64,000 bases of DNA from Sulfitobacter sp. D7 (GCF_003611275.1 NZ_CP020694.1:1488001-1552000); one strand, 5' to 3'. Shown: positions 54,865 through 63,253, numbered from the stretch's first letter. The notes: generated from the sequence alone by a model not told the origin. Translations and numbers: made by a program.

Positions 54865-55550
54865 GCTTGCTGGAGTTGAACGACATCACCGCCTCCTACG
54901 GGCCGACGCAGGCGCTTTTTGGCGTCGATCTGTCGCTGGAGGCGGGCGAGGTCTGCGCGCTGATGGGGCGCAACGGGATGGGCAAATCCTCGACCATCAA
55001 GGTGATCTGCCGGATGCTGAAACACGATGGCGGTGGGCTGCGCTTTGACGGGCGCGACATCGCGGGCCTGCCCAGTTTCCGGGCCGCGCAGGCCGGGGTG
55101 GGTCTGGTGCCCGAGGGTCGGCGCTGTTTCGCGCCGCTGACGGTGCACGAAAACCTCATCGCCGCCGCTCGCCCCGGTGCATGGGACGAGGCGCGGGTCA
55201 CGGCGCTTTTCCCACGGCTGGGGGAGCGGCGCGATCAGGCGGCAGGCTCGCTTTCGGGCGGGGAGCAGCAGATGCTGGCGATTAGCCGTGCGTTGATGAC
55301 CAACCCGAAATTGCTGCTGCTGGATGAAGCGACCGAGGGCTTGGCCCCCGTGGTGCGCCAAGAAATCTGGGCCGCTGTGGCGCAGCTTAAACGCGACAGC
55401 GGGCTGGCGCTTTTGGTGGTGGACAAATCCCTCGCCGAGCTGCGCCGCGTGGCCGATCACGCCGTCATTCTCGAACGTGGCCGCTCGGTCTGGTCTGGCC
55501 CGATGCCCGCGCTCGATTCCCAAATCGCCGATCAATTTCTCGGCGTGTGA
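54861..55550 (+). CDS. LIV-type ABC transporter ATPase 2 (LivF-like)
   Basis: 229 residues. Walker A GRNGMGKSS, signature LSGGEQQMLAISRAL, Walker B LLLLDEATEGLAP. The switch position usually held by His reads VVDKSLAEL (Lys), a substitution also frequent in LivF proteins of this type. Overlaps the first ATPase gene by ATGA. Confidence 0.93.
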   Translation: MSLLELNDITASYGPTQALFGVDLSLEAGEVCALMGRNGMGKSSTIKVICRMLKHDGGGLRFDGRDIAGLPSFRAAQAGVGLVPEGRRCFAPLTVHENLIAAARPGAWDEARVTALFPRLGERRDQAAGSLSGGEQQMLAISRALMTNPKLLLLDEATEGLAPVVRQEIWAAVAQLKRDSGLALLVVDKSLAELRRVADHAVILERGRSVWSGPMPALDSQIADQFLGV

Positions 55551-55573
55551 CTGTTAACAAAAAGGAACACGAC

Positions 55574-55972
55574 ATGTCGCATCAAATCATTCAGCCCAAG
55601 GGCTGGGCCCCCGCGAAGGGCTATGCAAACGGCGTGCTGAGCGCGGATGGTCACCTGTTCGTCGGCGGTCAGATCGGCTGGACCGCCGAGCAGAAGTTCG
55701 AATGCCATGACTTTATCGGCCAGATGAAACAGGCGTTGCAAAACATCCGCGAGGTGGTCGAAGCCGCTGGCGGCACGCCCGAAGACATCACCCGTCTGAC
55801 GTGGTATGTGACGGATAAGAAAGAATATCTTGCCGCGCAAAAGGACGTGGGCCGTGCCTATCGTGAGGTCATGGGCAAGCATTTCCCGGCCATGGCGATG
55901 GTGGTCGTCGCCGGATTGGTCGAGGATGACGCCAAGCTTGAGATCGAAGCCGATGCGGTGATCAACCGCTAA
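55574..55972 (+). CDS. RidA-family protein of the anthraniloyl-CoA cluster, without the canonical arginine
   Basis: 132 residues, YjgF/RidA fold. RidA deaminases release ammonia from enamines and imines. Family blocks: ADGHLFVGGQIGW, NIREVVEAAGGTPEDITRL, LEIEADAVINR. Canonical RidA has Arg105 (P-x-R-x-x-x-x-V) to hold the substrate carboxylate; here the segment reads FPAMAMVVVAGL, with Met in place. The product of the monooxygenase/reductase is a CoA-bound enamine with no free carboxylate, which would fit such a change. AAAGGAA precedes the ATG at 55574. Last gene of the run, 23 nt after the ATPase gene. Confidence 0.85.
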   Translation: MSHQIIQPKGWAPAKGYANGVLSADGHLFVGGQIGWTAEQKFECHDFIGQMKQALQNIREVVEAAGGTPEDITRLTWYVTDKKEYLAAQKDVGRAYREVMGKHFPAMAMVVVAGLVEDDAKLEIEADAVINR

Positions 55973-55979
55973 GCGATCC

Positions 55980-56005
55980 CGCCGCCGGGGTCAGCCCCGG
56001 CGGCG
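55980..56005. terminator. Hairpin between the RidA gene and znuB
   Basis: CGCCGCCGGGG-TCAG-CCCCGGCGGCG, an 11-bp perfect stem, spans the 18-nt gap and the last codons of znuB. The two genes converge here, so it could end both transcripts, though no T tract follows. Confidence 0.5.
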
Positions 56006-56797
56006 CAGCGCCGGAAGCGCCGCCGAAAAGGCCGAGGACAGCGCAAAGAGACCTGCCGCGATGCTGACGATGCTGGGCCCTGTCGGCGTGTCGAATTCCA
56101 GTGATGCCATCAGCCCGCCCAACGCCGCCAGAGCGCCCAGTCCCATCGCCCAAATCGCCATAGTCTCAGGCGTGCGGGCAAAGGGGCGCGCGGTGGCGGC
56201 GGGGATGATCAGCATGGCGGCGATGAGCAGGGCGCCCACGACCTTGATGGCCACGGCCACCATGATCGCCAGTGCCAGTGTCAGGATCAATTGCTCGCGT
56301 TTCGGGTTCCCGCCAGAGGCTTGGGCAAGATCGGGGTTCAGCGTGGCGGCCAGCAGCGCCGACCAACGCCACGCCAACAGCAGTGCCACGGCCAGCGCAC
56401 CGCCCCAAATGACGGCAAGGTCAAAGCGGGTGACGGCGAGGATTTCCCCAAAAAGGTAGGACGACAGATCAACCCGCTGCCCCGGCAGCAGGGACACGGC
56501 CACCAACCCAAGCGCCAGCGCGGAATGGGCCATGACGCCCAAAAGCGCATCGGCGCTGACATTGCGACCCGAGAGCGTGCTGATCACCAGCGCCATCACC
56601 AGCGCCACCAAAAGCACGCCTGCGGTGATCGGCAGATCGGTCGCCAGCGCCAAGGCCACGCCCAGCAAGGCCGCGTGGCTGGTGGCATCGCCGAAATAGG
56701 CCATGCGCCGCCAGATCACGAAACAGCCCAAGGGCGCGGCGGCCAGCGCCACGCCAAGCCCGGCAAGCGCTGCGCGCAGAATAAAATCGTCAAGCAT
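55991..56797 (-). CDS. znuB: Zinc ABC transporter permease ZnuB
   Basis: 268 residues, about eight membrane helices, ABC-3 family. FVIWRRMAYFGDATSHAALL and GALLIAAMLIIPAATARPFA are the two most conserved blocks. The ATG at 56797 overlaps the znuC stop by 8 nt (ATGCTTGA). Last gene of zur-znuC-znuB. Confidence 0.93.
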   Translation of the reverse strand: MLDDFILRAALAGLGVALAAAPLGCFVIWRRMAYFGDATSHAALLGVALALATDLPITAGVLLVALVMALVISTLSGRNVSADALLGVMAHSALALGLVAVSLLPGQRVDLSSYLFGEILAVTRFDLAVIWGGALAVALLLAWRWSALLAATLNPDLAQASGGNPKREQLILTLALAIMVAVAIKVVGALLIAAMLIIPAATARPFARTPETMAIWAMGLGALAALGGLMASLEFDTPTGPSIVSIAAGLFALSSAFSAALPALRRRG

Positions 56798-57560
56798 TCT
56801 CGGTCTCTTTGTGGTGCCCATCACATGCGTCGCCGTGGTGGTGGGTGTGATGGTGGTGGTGATGGTCGTGATCATGGCGGTAAAGCGCCAGCGCCCCTTG
56901 GGTGCCGCTGCCAAAGAGCGCGCGGTATTCAGGCGCGTCGGCCACGGTTTCGGGCGTGCCTTCGCAGCAGACATGGCCATTGAGACAGAGCACCCGGTCA
57001 CTGGCGGCCATGACGACGTGTAGATCATGGCTGACCATCAGCACGGCACAGCCCAAATCTTGGCGCACCGCTTCGATTTGGCGGTAAAAGGCGGCAGAGC
57101 CGGGTTGATCCAGCCCTTGGGTCGCCTCATCGAGGATCAGCAGGTCAGGTTTTTCCAGCAGCGCACGGGCCAGCAAGACGCGCTGGAACTGCCCGCCGGA
57201 AAGATCGACCATCTGCCGCTCGGCCAATTCCGGTACGCCAGCGGTGGCAAGGGCATCGCGGATCGCCTCGGGCTTTTGGCGGCGCGGCAGGTTGACGAAA
57301 CGGCGCACGGTCAGCGGCAGGGTGGCATCGATCTGCAACTTCTGCGGCACATAGCCGATGCGCAGCCCCGATTTGCGCGACACTTTGCCCGCCGCCGGTT
57401 TCAGTGCCCCGATCAGCGCCCGCAGCAGGCTGGATTTGCCCGATCCGTTGGGGCCGACGATAGTGACGATCTCCCCCGGTTCGATGTTGAAGTTCACATC
57501 GCGCAGGGCGGTTTGCCCGTCGTGGCGCAGGGTCAGGCCACGGGTCTCAATCAGGCTCAT
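56790..57560 (-). CDS. znuC: Zinc ABC transporter ATPase ZnuC with His-rich tail
   Basis: 256 residues. Walker A GPNGSGKSS, signature LSGGQFQRVLLARA, Walker B LLILDEATQGLD, switch His in MVSHDLHVVMA. The last 28 residues, starting RHDHDHHHHHHTHHHGD, hold about 13 His and one Cys and should bind zinc on the cytosolic side. Overlaps zur by ATGA. Confidence 0.93.
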   Translation of the reverse strand: MSLIETRGLTLRHDGQTALRDVNFNIEPGEIVTIVGPNGSGKSSLLRALIGALKPAAGKVSRKSGLRIGYVPQKLQIDATLPLTVRRFVNLPRRQKPEAIRDALATAGVPELAERQMVDLSGGQFQRVLLARALLEKPDLLILDEATQGLDQPGSAAFYRQIEAVRQDLGCAVLMVSHDLHVVMAASDRVLCLNGHVCCEGTPETVADAPEYRALFGSGTQGALALYRHDHDHHHHHHTHHHGDACDGHHKETENA

Positions 57561-58036
57561 GCGCCGGTCTCCTGACAGGCGGGGCAAAGACCCTCGGCCT
57601 CGACCACGCTGCGCTCGATGCGGAAGCCTGCGGCCCGGGCGGCATCGCCAAGGCGGCTTTTGGTGGGTGAGGTTTCGGCCTCTGCCACCGACCGGCAACC
57701 GCGGCAGATCAGAAAGGCGGGCGCGTGGTCTTCGCCCGGATGCACGCAGCCCACATAGGCGTTGAGCGCTTCGATCTTATGGGCTAGCCCGGCTTTGACA
57801 AGAAAATCCAGCGCGCGATAGGCCACGGGGGGCTGCGCGCCCAAGCCTTCGGCCGAGAGGTGGGCCAAGAGGTCATAGGCGCCCAAAGCGCGGTGCTCTG
57901 ACAGCAAAATTTCAAGCGCGCGGCGGCGCACCGGCGTCAGCCGCAGCCCGCGCGCGGCGCATTGTGCTTCGGCGGCCTGCATGGTGCTGCGCATACAGGC
58001 GGCATGATCGTGATCGCGGAATTCGATGGCGCTCAT
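57557..58036 (-). CDS. zur: Zinc uptake regulator Zur (Fur family)
   Basis: 159 residues. Winged helix AARGLRLTPVRRRALEILLS with GAYDLLAHL; structural zinc cysteines in FLICRGCRSVAEAE and GLCPACQETGA; metal ligands in YVGCVHPGEDHAPAFL. The ATG at 58036 has GAGG six bases upstream; an in-frame TTG at 58048 is rejected. Zinc-bound Zur represses zinc uptake; it heads the znuCB operon and is divergent from znuA. Confidence 0.92.
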   Translation of the reverse strand: MSAIEFRDHDHAACMRSTMQAAEAQCAARGLRLTPVRRRALEILLSEHRALGAYDLLAHLSAEGLGAQPPVAYRALDFLVKAGLAHKIEALNAYVGCVHPGEDHAPAFLICRGCRSVAEAETSPTKSRLGDAARAAGFRIERSVVEAEGLCPACQETGA

Positions 58037-58060
58037 GGGGGACCTCAATTCGTTTGGGTA

Positions 58061-58106
58061 TTGATATGTTATAACAGCGGTGTTAGCAAGGTGATACTAT
58101 AACATT
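58061..58106. promoter_or_regulatory. Zur operator region between zur and znuA
   Basis: GATATGTTATAACA includes the perfect 10-nt palindrome TGTTATAACA (58067-58076), and GATACTATAACA (58093-58104) is a second, weaker copy. Both resemble the Zur box (TGTTATAATATAACA type), both overlap TATAAC -10-like hexamers, one facing each gene. Confidence 0.7.
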
Positions 58107-58118
58107 TGAAGGTCTGCC

Positions 58119-59321
58119 ATGTATCGTTTCACGCTCCCCGCTGCCATTCTTGCCTCTGCCGCATCGCCGCTTTGGGCGGATGTGCCCGCAGTCGCCACGG
58201 ATATCGCCCCGGTTCACGCGCTGGTGTCTCAGGTGATGGAAGGGGTTGGCACGCCCGACCTCATCGTGCCGCCGCGCAGTTCGCCACATGGCTATGCGAT
58301 GCGCCCTTCCGAGGCGCGGGCGCTGAGCGGGGCGGACTTGGTCGTCTGGGTCGGCCCGTTGCTGACCCCTTGGCTGGCCGATCCGCTGGAATCTCTGGCC
58401 AGCAGCGCGAGCCATCTGGCCTTGCTGGAGCAGCCGGGCACCCGCGTCTTGGCGTTCCGTGAGGGGGCGACATTCGAAGCCCATGATCACGGCGATGAGG
58501 GAGATGAAGACCACGGGGCGGAGGAGCATGCCGAAAAGGGGGATGATCACGAAGCGCATGGTCACGACGCGCATGGTGACGAGGCGCATGAGGAGCATGA
58601 TCACGAAGGGCATGACCATGAGCAGCATGACCACGACGCGCATGGTGACGAGGCGCATGAGGAGCATGATCACGAAGGGCATGACCATGAGCAGCATGAC
58701 CACGACGCGCACGGTCACGCAGGGCAGGACGACGCAGGACATGACGCGCCAGCGCCTGACGAAGACCATGACGATCACGGGCATGATGAGGCTCATGCGC
58801 ATAGCGGCGTCGACCCGCATGTCTGGCTTGATCCGCAGAACGGTCAGCTTTGGCTGGGCCAGATCGCCGAGGCGTTGGCCGAGCTAGACCCCGACAACGC
58901 CGCACAGTACCGTGAGAACGCCGCCGCAGCGCAGGCCGAGCTTGCCGCCTTGGAAGAGGACATCGCCAAGACCCTCGCCCCGGTTAAAAGCCGCCCCTTC
59001 ATCGTTTTCCATGATGCCTACCACTATTTCGAAGCGCGTTTTGACATCGAAGCACGCGGCGCCATCAGCGAGAATGACGCCCGCGCGCCCGGCGCGGCGC
59101 GGGTTTCTGAACTGCGCGACTTGGTGGCCGAAAGCGGCGCGAAATGCGTCTTTGCCGAGCCGCAGTTCAACCCCGGCCTGATCGCCGCGGTGACCGAAGG
59201 GCAGGGCACCGGGACCGGCACGCTCGACCCGCTGGGGGCTGATCTGGAACCGGGCGCAGCGCTCTATGCCGATCTGCTGCGCGGCATGGCAGAGAGCATG
59301 GCCGCTTGCCTGTCGGATTGA
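58119..59321 (+). CDS. znuA: Zinc ABC transporter substrate-binding protein ZnuA with long His/Asp-rich loop
   Basis: 400 residues against about 310 in typical ZnuA. Signal peptide 1-20 (ASAASPLWA). Zinc ligands are expected at H57 (SSPHGYAMRP), the His of HSGVDPHVWLDPQNGQ, FHDAYHYFEARFDI and the late acidic block FAEPQFNPGL. The His/Asp/Glu-rich loop covers about residues 121-232 and contains an exact 23-residue tandem duplication (69 nt) plus a partial third copy. Divergent from zur across a Zur operator. Confidence 0.93.
   Translation: MYRFTLPAAILASAASPLWADVPAVATDIAPVHALVSQVMEGVGTPDLIVPPRSSPHGYAMRPSEARALSGADLVVWVGPLLTPWLADPLESLASSASHLALLEQPGTRVLAFREGATFEAHDHGDEGDEDHGAEEHAEKGDDHEAHGHDAHGDEAHEEHDHEGHDHEQHDHDAHGDEAHEEHDHEGHDHEQHDHDAHGHAGQDDAGHDAPAPDEDHDDHGHDEAHAHSGVDPHVWLDPQNGQLWLGQIAEALAELDPDNAAQYRENAAAAQAELAALEEDIAKTLAPVKSRPFIVFHDAYHYFEARFDIEARGAISENDARAPGAARVSELRDLVAESGAKCVFAEPQFNPGLIAAVTEGQGTGTGTLDPLGADLEPGAALYADLLRGMAESMAACLSD
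58563..58716 (+). repeat. 69-bp in-frame tandem repeat inside znuA
   Basis: Period exactly 69 nt: CACGACGCGCATGGTGAC starts at 58563 and 58632, and CACGACGCGCACGGTCAC at 58701 begins a partial third copy. It encodes the HDAHGDEAHEEHDHEGHDHE unit of the metal-binding loop. In-frame length change is expected between strains. Confidence 0.9.
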
Positions 59322-59334
59322 GCCTAGCGCCGAA

Positions 59335-59369
59335 ACGAAAAAGTGGTGCAGCCGGGGAAGCTGCACCAC
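59335..59369 (-). terminator. Intrinsic terminator of the phoX gene
   Basis: Minus strand GTGGTGCAGC-TTCCCCG-GCTGCACCAC followed by TTTTTCGTTTC: a perfect 10-bp stem with a T tract, 37 nt after the phoX stop. On the plus strand the same stem lies just after znuA and may also help end it. Confidence 0.85.
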
Positions 59370-59405
59370 ATCTTACATGCTGAAATAACTTTTATAGAAT
59401 TCTGA

Positions 59406-61427
59406 TCAGACGGCGATTTTACCGCCGCCTTCTTTGGTGATGACAACCACCGCCGGGCGCGGAGGCGTCTTGGGGTCGAAGTCGGGCCAGCGGGTGGCTG
59501 GGTCTTCGAACGTGCTTTCCCGCTCAAAGCCGGGGATGTCCTTGGTCCCGTCCGTACCGGGGTGTTGCACCGCGACGAAAAGCGCCTCGCCATCCTCCGT
59601 AAAGTAGGGACCGCACATCTCACCGCCCACGGGGCAGCGGAAGAAGAGCTTTGAGGTGCCGCGCGCCTCGCCTTCGGTCTCTAGCGCGTAAAGCCCGTCG
59701 GATTTACCGGTCTTGCCCCAGCTGCTGCCCTGATCGGTGCTGATCCAGAGCCGCCCGTCGGCGTCCATCGCGGCGTTGTCGGGGCTGCCGAACCAGCCGT
59801 TTTCCGAAGTCTCAGGGTTCCACTGCGCGCCGACCTCGGCAATCTTTGGATCACCGCATTGCACAAGGATCGACCATGTGCCGCTTGTGGCGGCGTGGTC
59901 GGCGTCGGCCTCTTTGATCTCGATGATATGGCCAAAACTGCTGTCGGCGCGCGGATTGGCGGCGTTGGTGTCGCCTTCTTTGCGCTTGGTGTTGTTGGTC
60001 AGCAGGATATAGGCCGTGCCATCGCCGCGCGGCTGCGCGTCTTCGGGACGGTCCATCGGGGTGGCACCCAGAAGGTCGGCGGCGAGACGGGTGTCGATCA
60101 TCACGTCGCCTTGGTCGCTAAAGCCGTTCTCGGCGGTCAGCGGCCCGGAGCCATGCACCAGCGGCAGCCAGTTGATCGAGCCGTCCTCTTCAAACCGCGC
60201 GACATAGAGCGTGCCATCGTCCAGCAGAGAGCCATTGGCCGCCGGATCATCGGAAACGGTGCCTTCGGAAACGTATTTGTACTGGTAGTCAAAGCGGTTG
60301 TCGTCTCCCATATAGACCACCAGCTTGCCATCCTTGCTGACCGTGGTCTCGGCACCTTCGTGGCGGAAACGGCCCAGAGCGGTGCGTTTGACGGGGGTTG
60401 AGGTCGGGTCCATTGGGTCGACCTCGACAACCCAGCCGAATTTGTTGGGCATGTTGGGTTCGGCATCCACGTTGAAGCGGTCGTGCTTTTGGCCCCAAGC
60501 GTACCACATGCCCGGTACGCCGTAGCGGTCCCAAGATTTCTCTTCCACAGCACCGGTGATGTCGGGATTGCCATCGGCATCCAGCTTGTCGGTCCAGAAA
60601 TAGCCGTGGAAGTTCTCTTCGGCCATCAGCCATGTGCCCCAAGGGGTCAGTCCGCCCGCGCAGTTGTTGAGAGTGCCGATGACGTTGGTGCCGCTGGGAT
60701 CGTCATTGGTCTTCATCCGCGCGTGACCAGCCGCAGGGCCGCTGAGCGTCATGGCTGTGTCGAGGGGGGTGATACGGCGGTTCATCTTGCCGTCGCGCAC
60801 CACCTGCCACTTGCCCGCATCATCGCGGGCAATTTCCACGACCGATCCACCGTGCGCTGCCATTTCAATGTCGATCAACTCAGGCGTCATGCCTTTGAAG
60901 TCGACTTTGTCCTGACGGCCAAGGCCGGGGAACATGACCTCTTCGTTGGTGTATTCATGGTTCACGCACAGGAGGCCACGGCTGCCGTCTTCGTTTAGGG
61001 GCACAAAGCCCACGTAGTCGTTGTTGTAGCCGAACTGTTTGAGCTGCGCGGCGGCGGTCTGGTTCATCACGTCGAACTCGGGCGCGTCTGCGGTGATCGG
61101 ATCGCCCCATCGCAGCAGGATCTGCGCGTCATAGCCGGGGGCGACGTGGTGGGTTTCATCATTGCCCCACGCCAGTTCATCAAAGACATAGCGGCTGGTG
61201 GCGGCATTGGCCTTGGACGGGGCGATGGCGGCAGCGGTGCCGAAAAGTGCTGTGGTGGCGGAAACCCCAAGCATGCCGCGCAGGATGTCGCGGCGGCCAT
61301 AGCGGGCGTTGATTACATCACCGATGGTGCGCGAAAGGTTCGCGTTCGTGGGGATGTCGTCAAAGGCCTCAAAGGCTTCGGCCTTGTTGCCGATGGCGGG
61401 GTCGTTGAGAATTTCGCGGCGGGTCAT
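59406..61427 (-). CDS. phoX: PhoX-family alkaline phosphatase (DUF839), Tat-exported
   Basis: 673 residues. The Tat signal lies late in the N-terminus, near residues 45-80: GRRDILRGMLGVSATTALF with twin arginines and a cut near SKANA. Calcium/iron site blocks of PhoX follow: LLCVNHEYTNEEVMFPG, GTLNNCAGGLTPWGTWLMAE, FGWVVEVDP, FRHEGAETT, PDNAAMDADGRLWISTD. PhoX hydrolyses phosphomonoesters in the periplasm when phosphate is scarce and is common in marine bacteria. Double ATG: the one at 61427 is seven bases from GAGG, the one at 61430 is four. In-frame upstream sequence to 61949 crosses the soxT gene and was rejected. Confidence 0.9.
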   Translation of the reverse strand: MTRREILNDPAIGNKAEAFEAFDDIPTNANLSRTIGDVINARYGRRDILRGMLGVSATTALFGTAAAIAPSKANAATSRYVFDELAWGNDETHHVAPGYDAQILLRWGDPITADAPEFDVMNQTAAAQLKQFGYNNDYVGFVPLNEDGSRGLLCVNHEYTNEEVMFPGLGRQDKVDFKGMTPELIDIEMAAHGGSVVEIARDDAGKWQVVRDGKMNRRITPLDTAMTLSGPAAGHARMKTNDDPSGTNVIGTLNNCAGGLTPWGTWLMAEENFHGYFWTDKLDADGNPDITGAVEEKSWDRYGVPGMWYAWGQKHDRFNVDAEPNMPNKFGWVVEVDPMDPTSTPVKRTALGRFRHEGAETTVSKDGKLVVYMGDDNRFDYQYKYVSEGTVSDDPAANGSLLDDGTLYVARFEEDGSINWLPLVHGSGPLTAENGFSDQGDVMIDTRLAADLLGATPMDRPEDAQPRGDGTAYILLTNNTKRKEGDTNAANPRADSSFGHIIEIKEADADHAATSGTWSILVQCGDPKIAEVGAQWNPETSENGWFGSPDNAAMDADGRLWISTDQGSSWGKTGKSDGLYALETEGEARGTSKLFFRCPVGGEMCGPYFTEDGEALFVAVQHPGTDGTKDIPGFERESTFEDPATRWPDFDPKTPPRPAVVVITKEGGGKIAV

Positions 61428-61472
61428 CATGCTTCCTCTGGTGACTTGGCTGGCCCCCATCTGCACCATGAC

Positions 61473-61491
61473 TGTCACGGTTTTATGACGC
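61473..61491 (-). promoter_or_regulatory. Candidate PHO box upstream of phoX
   Basis: Minus strand GCGTCAT-AAAA-CCGTGAC, two 7-nt half sites 11 nt apart, each matching 5 of 7 positions of the CTGTCAT/CTGTCAC repeat, with the AT-rich linker expected for PhoB. It is 46 nt upstream of the start codon. Confidence 0.45.
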
Positions 61492-61492
61492 G

Positions 61493-62551
61493 CTAGACCG
61501 GGTTGTTGCGAAATCCGACAATCAGTTGGCGCAGGCCGATCGCGGCCCCGGCAAAGATCGACGCCAAGGTGACAGGTCCGCTGAAGGCCAAGACCGATAT
61601 GGCCGAGATGCCTTGCCCGATGGTGCAGCCCATGGCGATCACTGCGCCAGCGCCCATAAGCCCCGCGCCGAATATCTGGCGCCGCAGTTCGCGCGGGTCT
61701 TCGCAGGCCTCCCAGCGGAAATGCCCTTGCCAGAGAGAGCCGAGGAAAGCGCCGATCCAAACGCCCGAGACGGAGCCAATGCCAAAGCTCAGAGGGCGGA
61801 CAGAGCCTTGCATGGCGTAGAGCAGTGTCTCTCCCACGGGGGCGGCATAGCTGTGAGACATGAGCGTCTGTGCGCCAAAGCCGGTTTGCGCCAGCCACGC
61901 CGTGCCCGCCCAGCCCGAGACGATGGCGAGACCGGCGATCACGCTCCAAAAGACCATACGGAAATCACGGCGAAAGGCGCGGGCGCTCAGCATAAGGGCG
62001 CAGATCACCATCCCCACAGCCACGCCGATCAGCGGTACCGATCCGCCCGTGAGCGCGGAGAGCGCATGGGCGATACCATCGGGCGGGCCTGCGTTTAACT
62101 GCCGGGGGAAGAGAAACGCACGCGCCGGGGCAAGGGGGCCAGAGAGCACGGCAAAGGCCGCCAGCCCCATGACCAAGACAATGACGAAGGCGCGCAGATC
62201 ACCGCCACCAAGCCGCGCCAATGCGCCAAAGCCGCAGGTGCCCGCCAGTGCCATGCCGTAGCCGAAGATCAGCCCGCCAAAGATCGCGGGCGCCCAAGAA
62301 AAAGCGATGGTCAGGTGAAAGGCGCGGTCGATGTTGATCAGGCCAAGACCGCCTAGGGTGAAACTGCCCAGCATCGCCACGCCGATGGCCAAACCCCACA
62401 TGCGCATCCGGTGGCTGGAGCCGCCGTAAAGCAGATCTTCGATCGCGCCCAAAGTGCAGAACCGCCCCAATCGTGCGGCAAGGCCCAGCAATACGCCGCC
62501 CAATCCACCCAAGAGGGCGGCGGTCAGCGGCTGGCCCAGAAGCTCAATCAT
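61493..62551 (-). CDS. soxT: YeeE/YedE-family sulfur transporter SoxT
   Basis: 352 residues, about nine membrane helices. Three conserved cysteines of thiosulfate-transporting YeeE are present: GRFCTLGAIED (C32), AGTCGFGALARLGGG (C106) and MGCTIGQGISAI (C309). It would carry thiosulfate or another sulfur species into the cytosol. The ATG at 62551 overlaps the soxR stop by 8 nt (ATGATTGA). The order soxS-soxR-soxT matches a known sox regulatory operon. Confidence 0.87.
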   Translation of the reverse strand: MIELLGQPLTAALLGGLGGVLLGLAARLGRFCTLGAIEDLLYGGSSHRMRMWGLAIGVAMLGSFTLGGLGLINIDRAFHLTIAFSWAPAIFGGLIFGYGMALAGTCGFGALARLGGGDLRAFVIVLVMGLAAFAVLSGPLAPARAFLFPRQLNAGPPDGIAHALSALTGGSVPLIGVAVGMVICALMLSARAFRRDFRMVFWSVIAGLAIVSGWAGTAWLAQTGFGAQTLMSHSYAAPVGETLLYAMQGSVRPLSFGIGSVSGVWIGAFLGSLWQGHFRWEACEDPRELRRQIFGAGLMGAGAVIAMGCTIGQGISAISVLAFSGPVTLASIFAGAAIGLRQLIVGFRNNPV

Positions 62552-62882
62552 CCTTGCAGAATAATTCGTAGACCAGTTCCAGCATTTTGCGGGGCCGATC
62601 ATCGGCAAGTCGGTAGTATATCGTTTTACCGTCGCGCCGCGGTGTCACCAAACCTTCGAGCCTGAGCCGCGAGAGTTGCTGTGATACTGCCGCCTGCCGG
62701 GTCGAAAGCAGCGCCTCTAGCTCGCTCACTGATTTCTCTCCCGAAACGAGATGACACAGGATCATCAACCGTCCCTCATGGCTGATCGCCTTGAGGAAAT
62801 TCGATGCGGTCACGGCATTGGTCAGCATCCGGTCCATGTCTTCTTCAGACATGTCGGGTGTCATCACGGGCAGGGCTGTCAT
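62544..62882 (-). CDS. soxR: ArsR-family sulfide/thiosulfate-responsive repressor SoxR (SqrR/BigR group)
   Basis: 112 residues. Winged helix ALLSTRQAAVSQQLSRLRLE. The redox pair C43 (LMILCHLVSGEKSV) and C109 (YELFCKDD) corresponds to the cysteines that form a tetrasulfide or disulfide bridge in SqrR/BigR/SoxR when persulfides appear. Predicted to repress the divergent sox genes and its own operon. Overlaps soxS by ATGA. Confidence 0.92.
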   Translation of the reverse strand: MTALPVMTPDMSEEDMDRMLTNAVTASNFLKAISHEGRLMILCHLVSGEKSVSELEALLSTRQAAVSQQLSRLRLEGLVTPRRDGKTIYYRLADDRPRKMLELVYELFCKDD

Positions 62883-63241
62883 TCGGTTGGTTCCTCGAAA
62901 TCGGTCTTGTCGCGCAATAGCATGTTCAGCATGGGCCAGAAAAATTCCGCGCCGGGGTAGCCTTCGAGCCGGCCCAGTTCGGTGTCATCTTCAACCAGCA
63001 GGAAGGTCGGCGTAAATACCACCGCGCGCTGGGGGGTGACGCTGTCTTCGACGACAGAGATATCGACGCGGCGCAGCGGGGCAAACTCCCCTTCGGCGGT
63101 TTTGGGATAGGCGGGGGCGATCTCTTTGTCCCAGCGTTCGCAATAGATGCAGCCGGGCTGTTCGACCATGACCAGTTCCACCGCCCAAACGGGCAGGGCG
63201 GTAAAGGCCGCGAGGCTCAGGGCGGTCAGTGTGCGGATCAT
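62879..63241 (-). CDS. soxS: Thioredoxin-like periplasmic protein SoxS
   Basis: 120 residues, signal peptide 1-20 (ALSLAAFTALPVWA). The redox motif is CIYC at 31-34 (EQPGCIYCERW). Later blocks VFTPTFLLVEDDTELGRLEG and AEFFWPMLNMLL fit the SoxS/SoxW thioredoxin family, which keeps the SoxYZ carrier reduced. The ATG at 63241 is placed at the start of the signal peptide; an ATG at 63271 is unlikely. Confidence 0.9.
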   Translation of the reverse strand: MIRTLTALSLAAFTALPVWAVELVMVEQPGCIYCERWDKEIAPAYPKTAEGEFAPLRRVDISVVEDSVTPQRAVVFTPTFLLVEDDTELGRLEGYPGAEFFWPMLNMLLRDKTDFEEPTE

Positions 63242-63253
63242 TGGCTTGCCTGA

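Noticed and set aside
58563..58716. Short direct repeats that could suggest a CRISPR array
   Set aside because: There are no spacers; the 69-nt units are contiguous and in frame within znuA.
61431..61949. Upstream extension of the phoX frame
   Set aside because: It runs antisense-frame through soxT and would bury the Tat signal far inside the protein.
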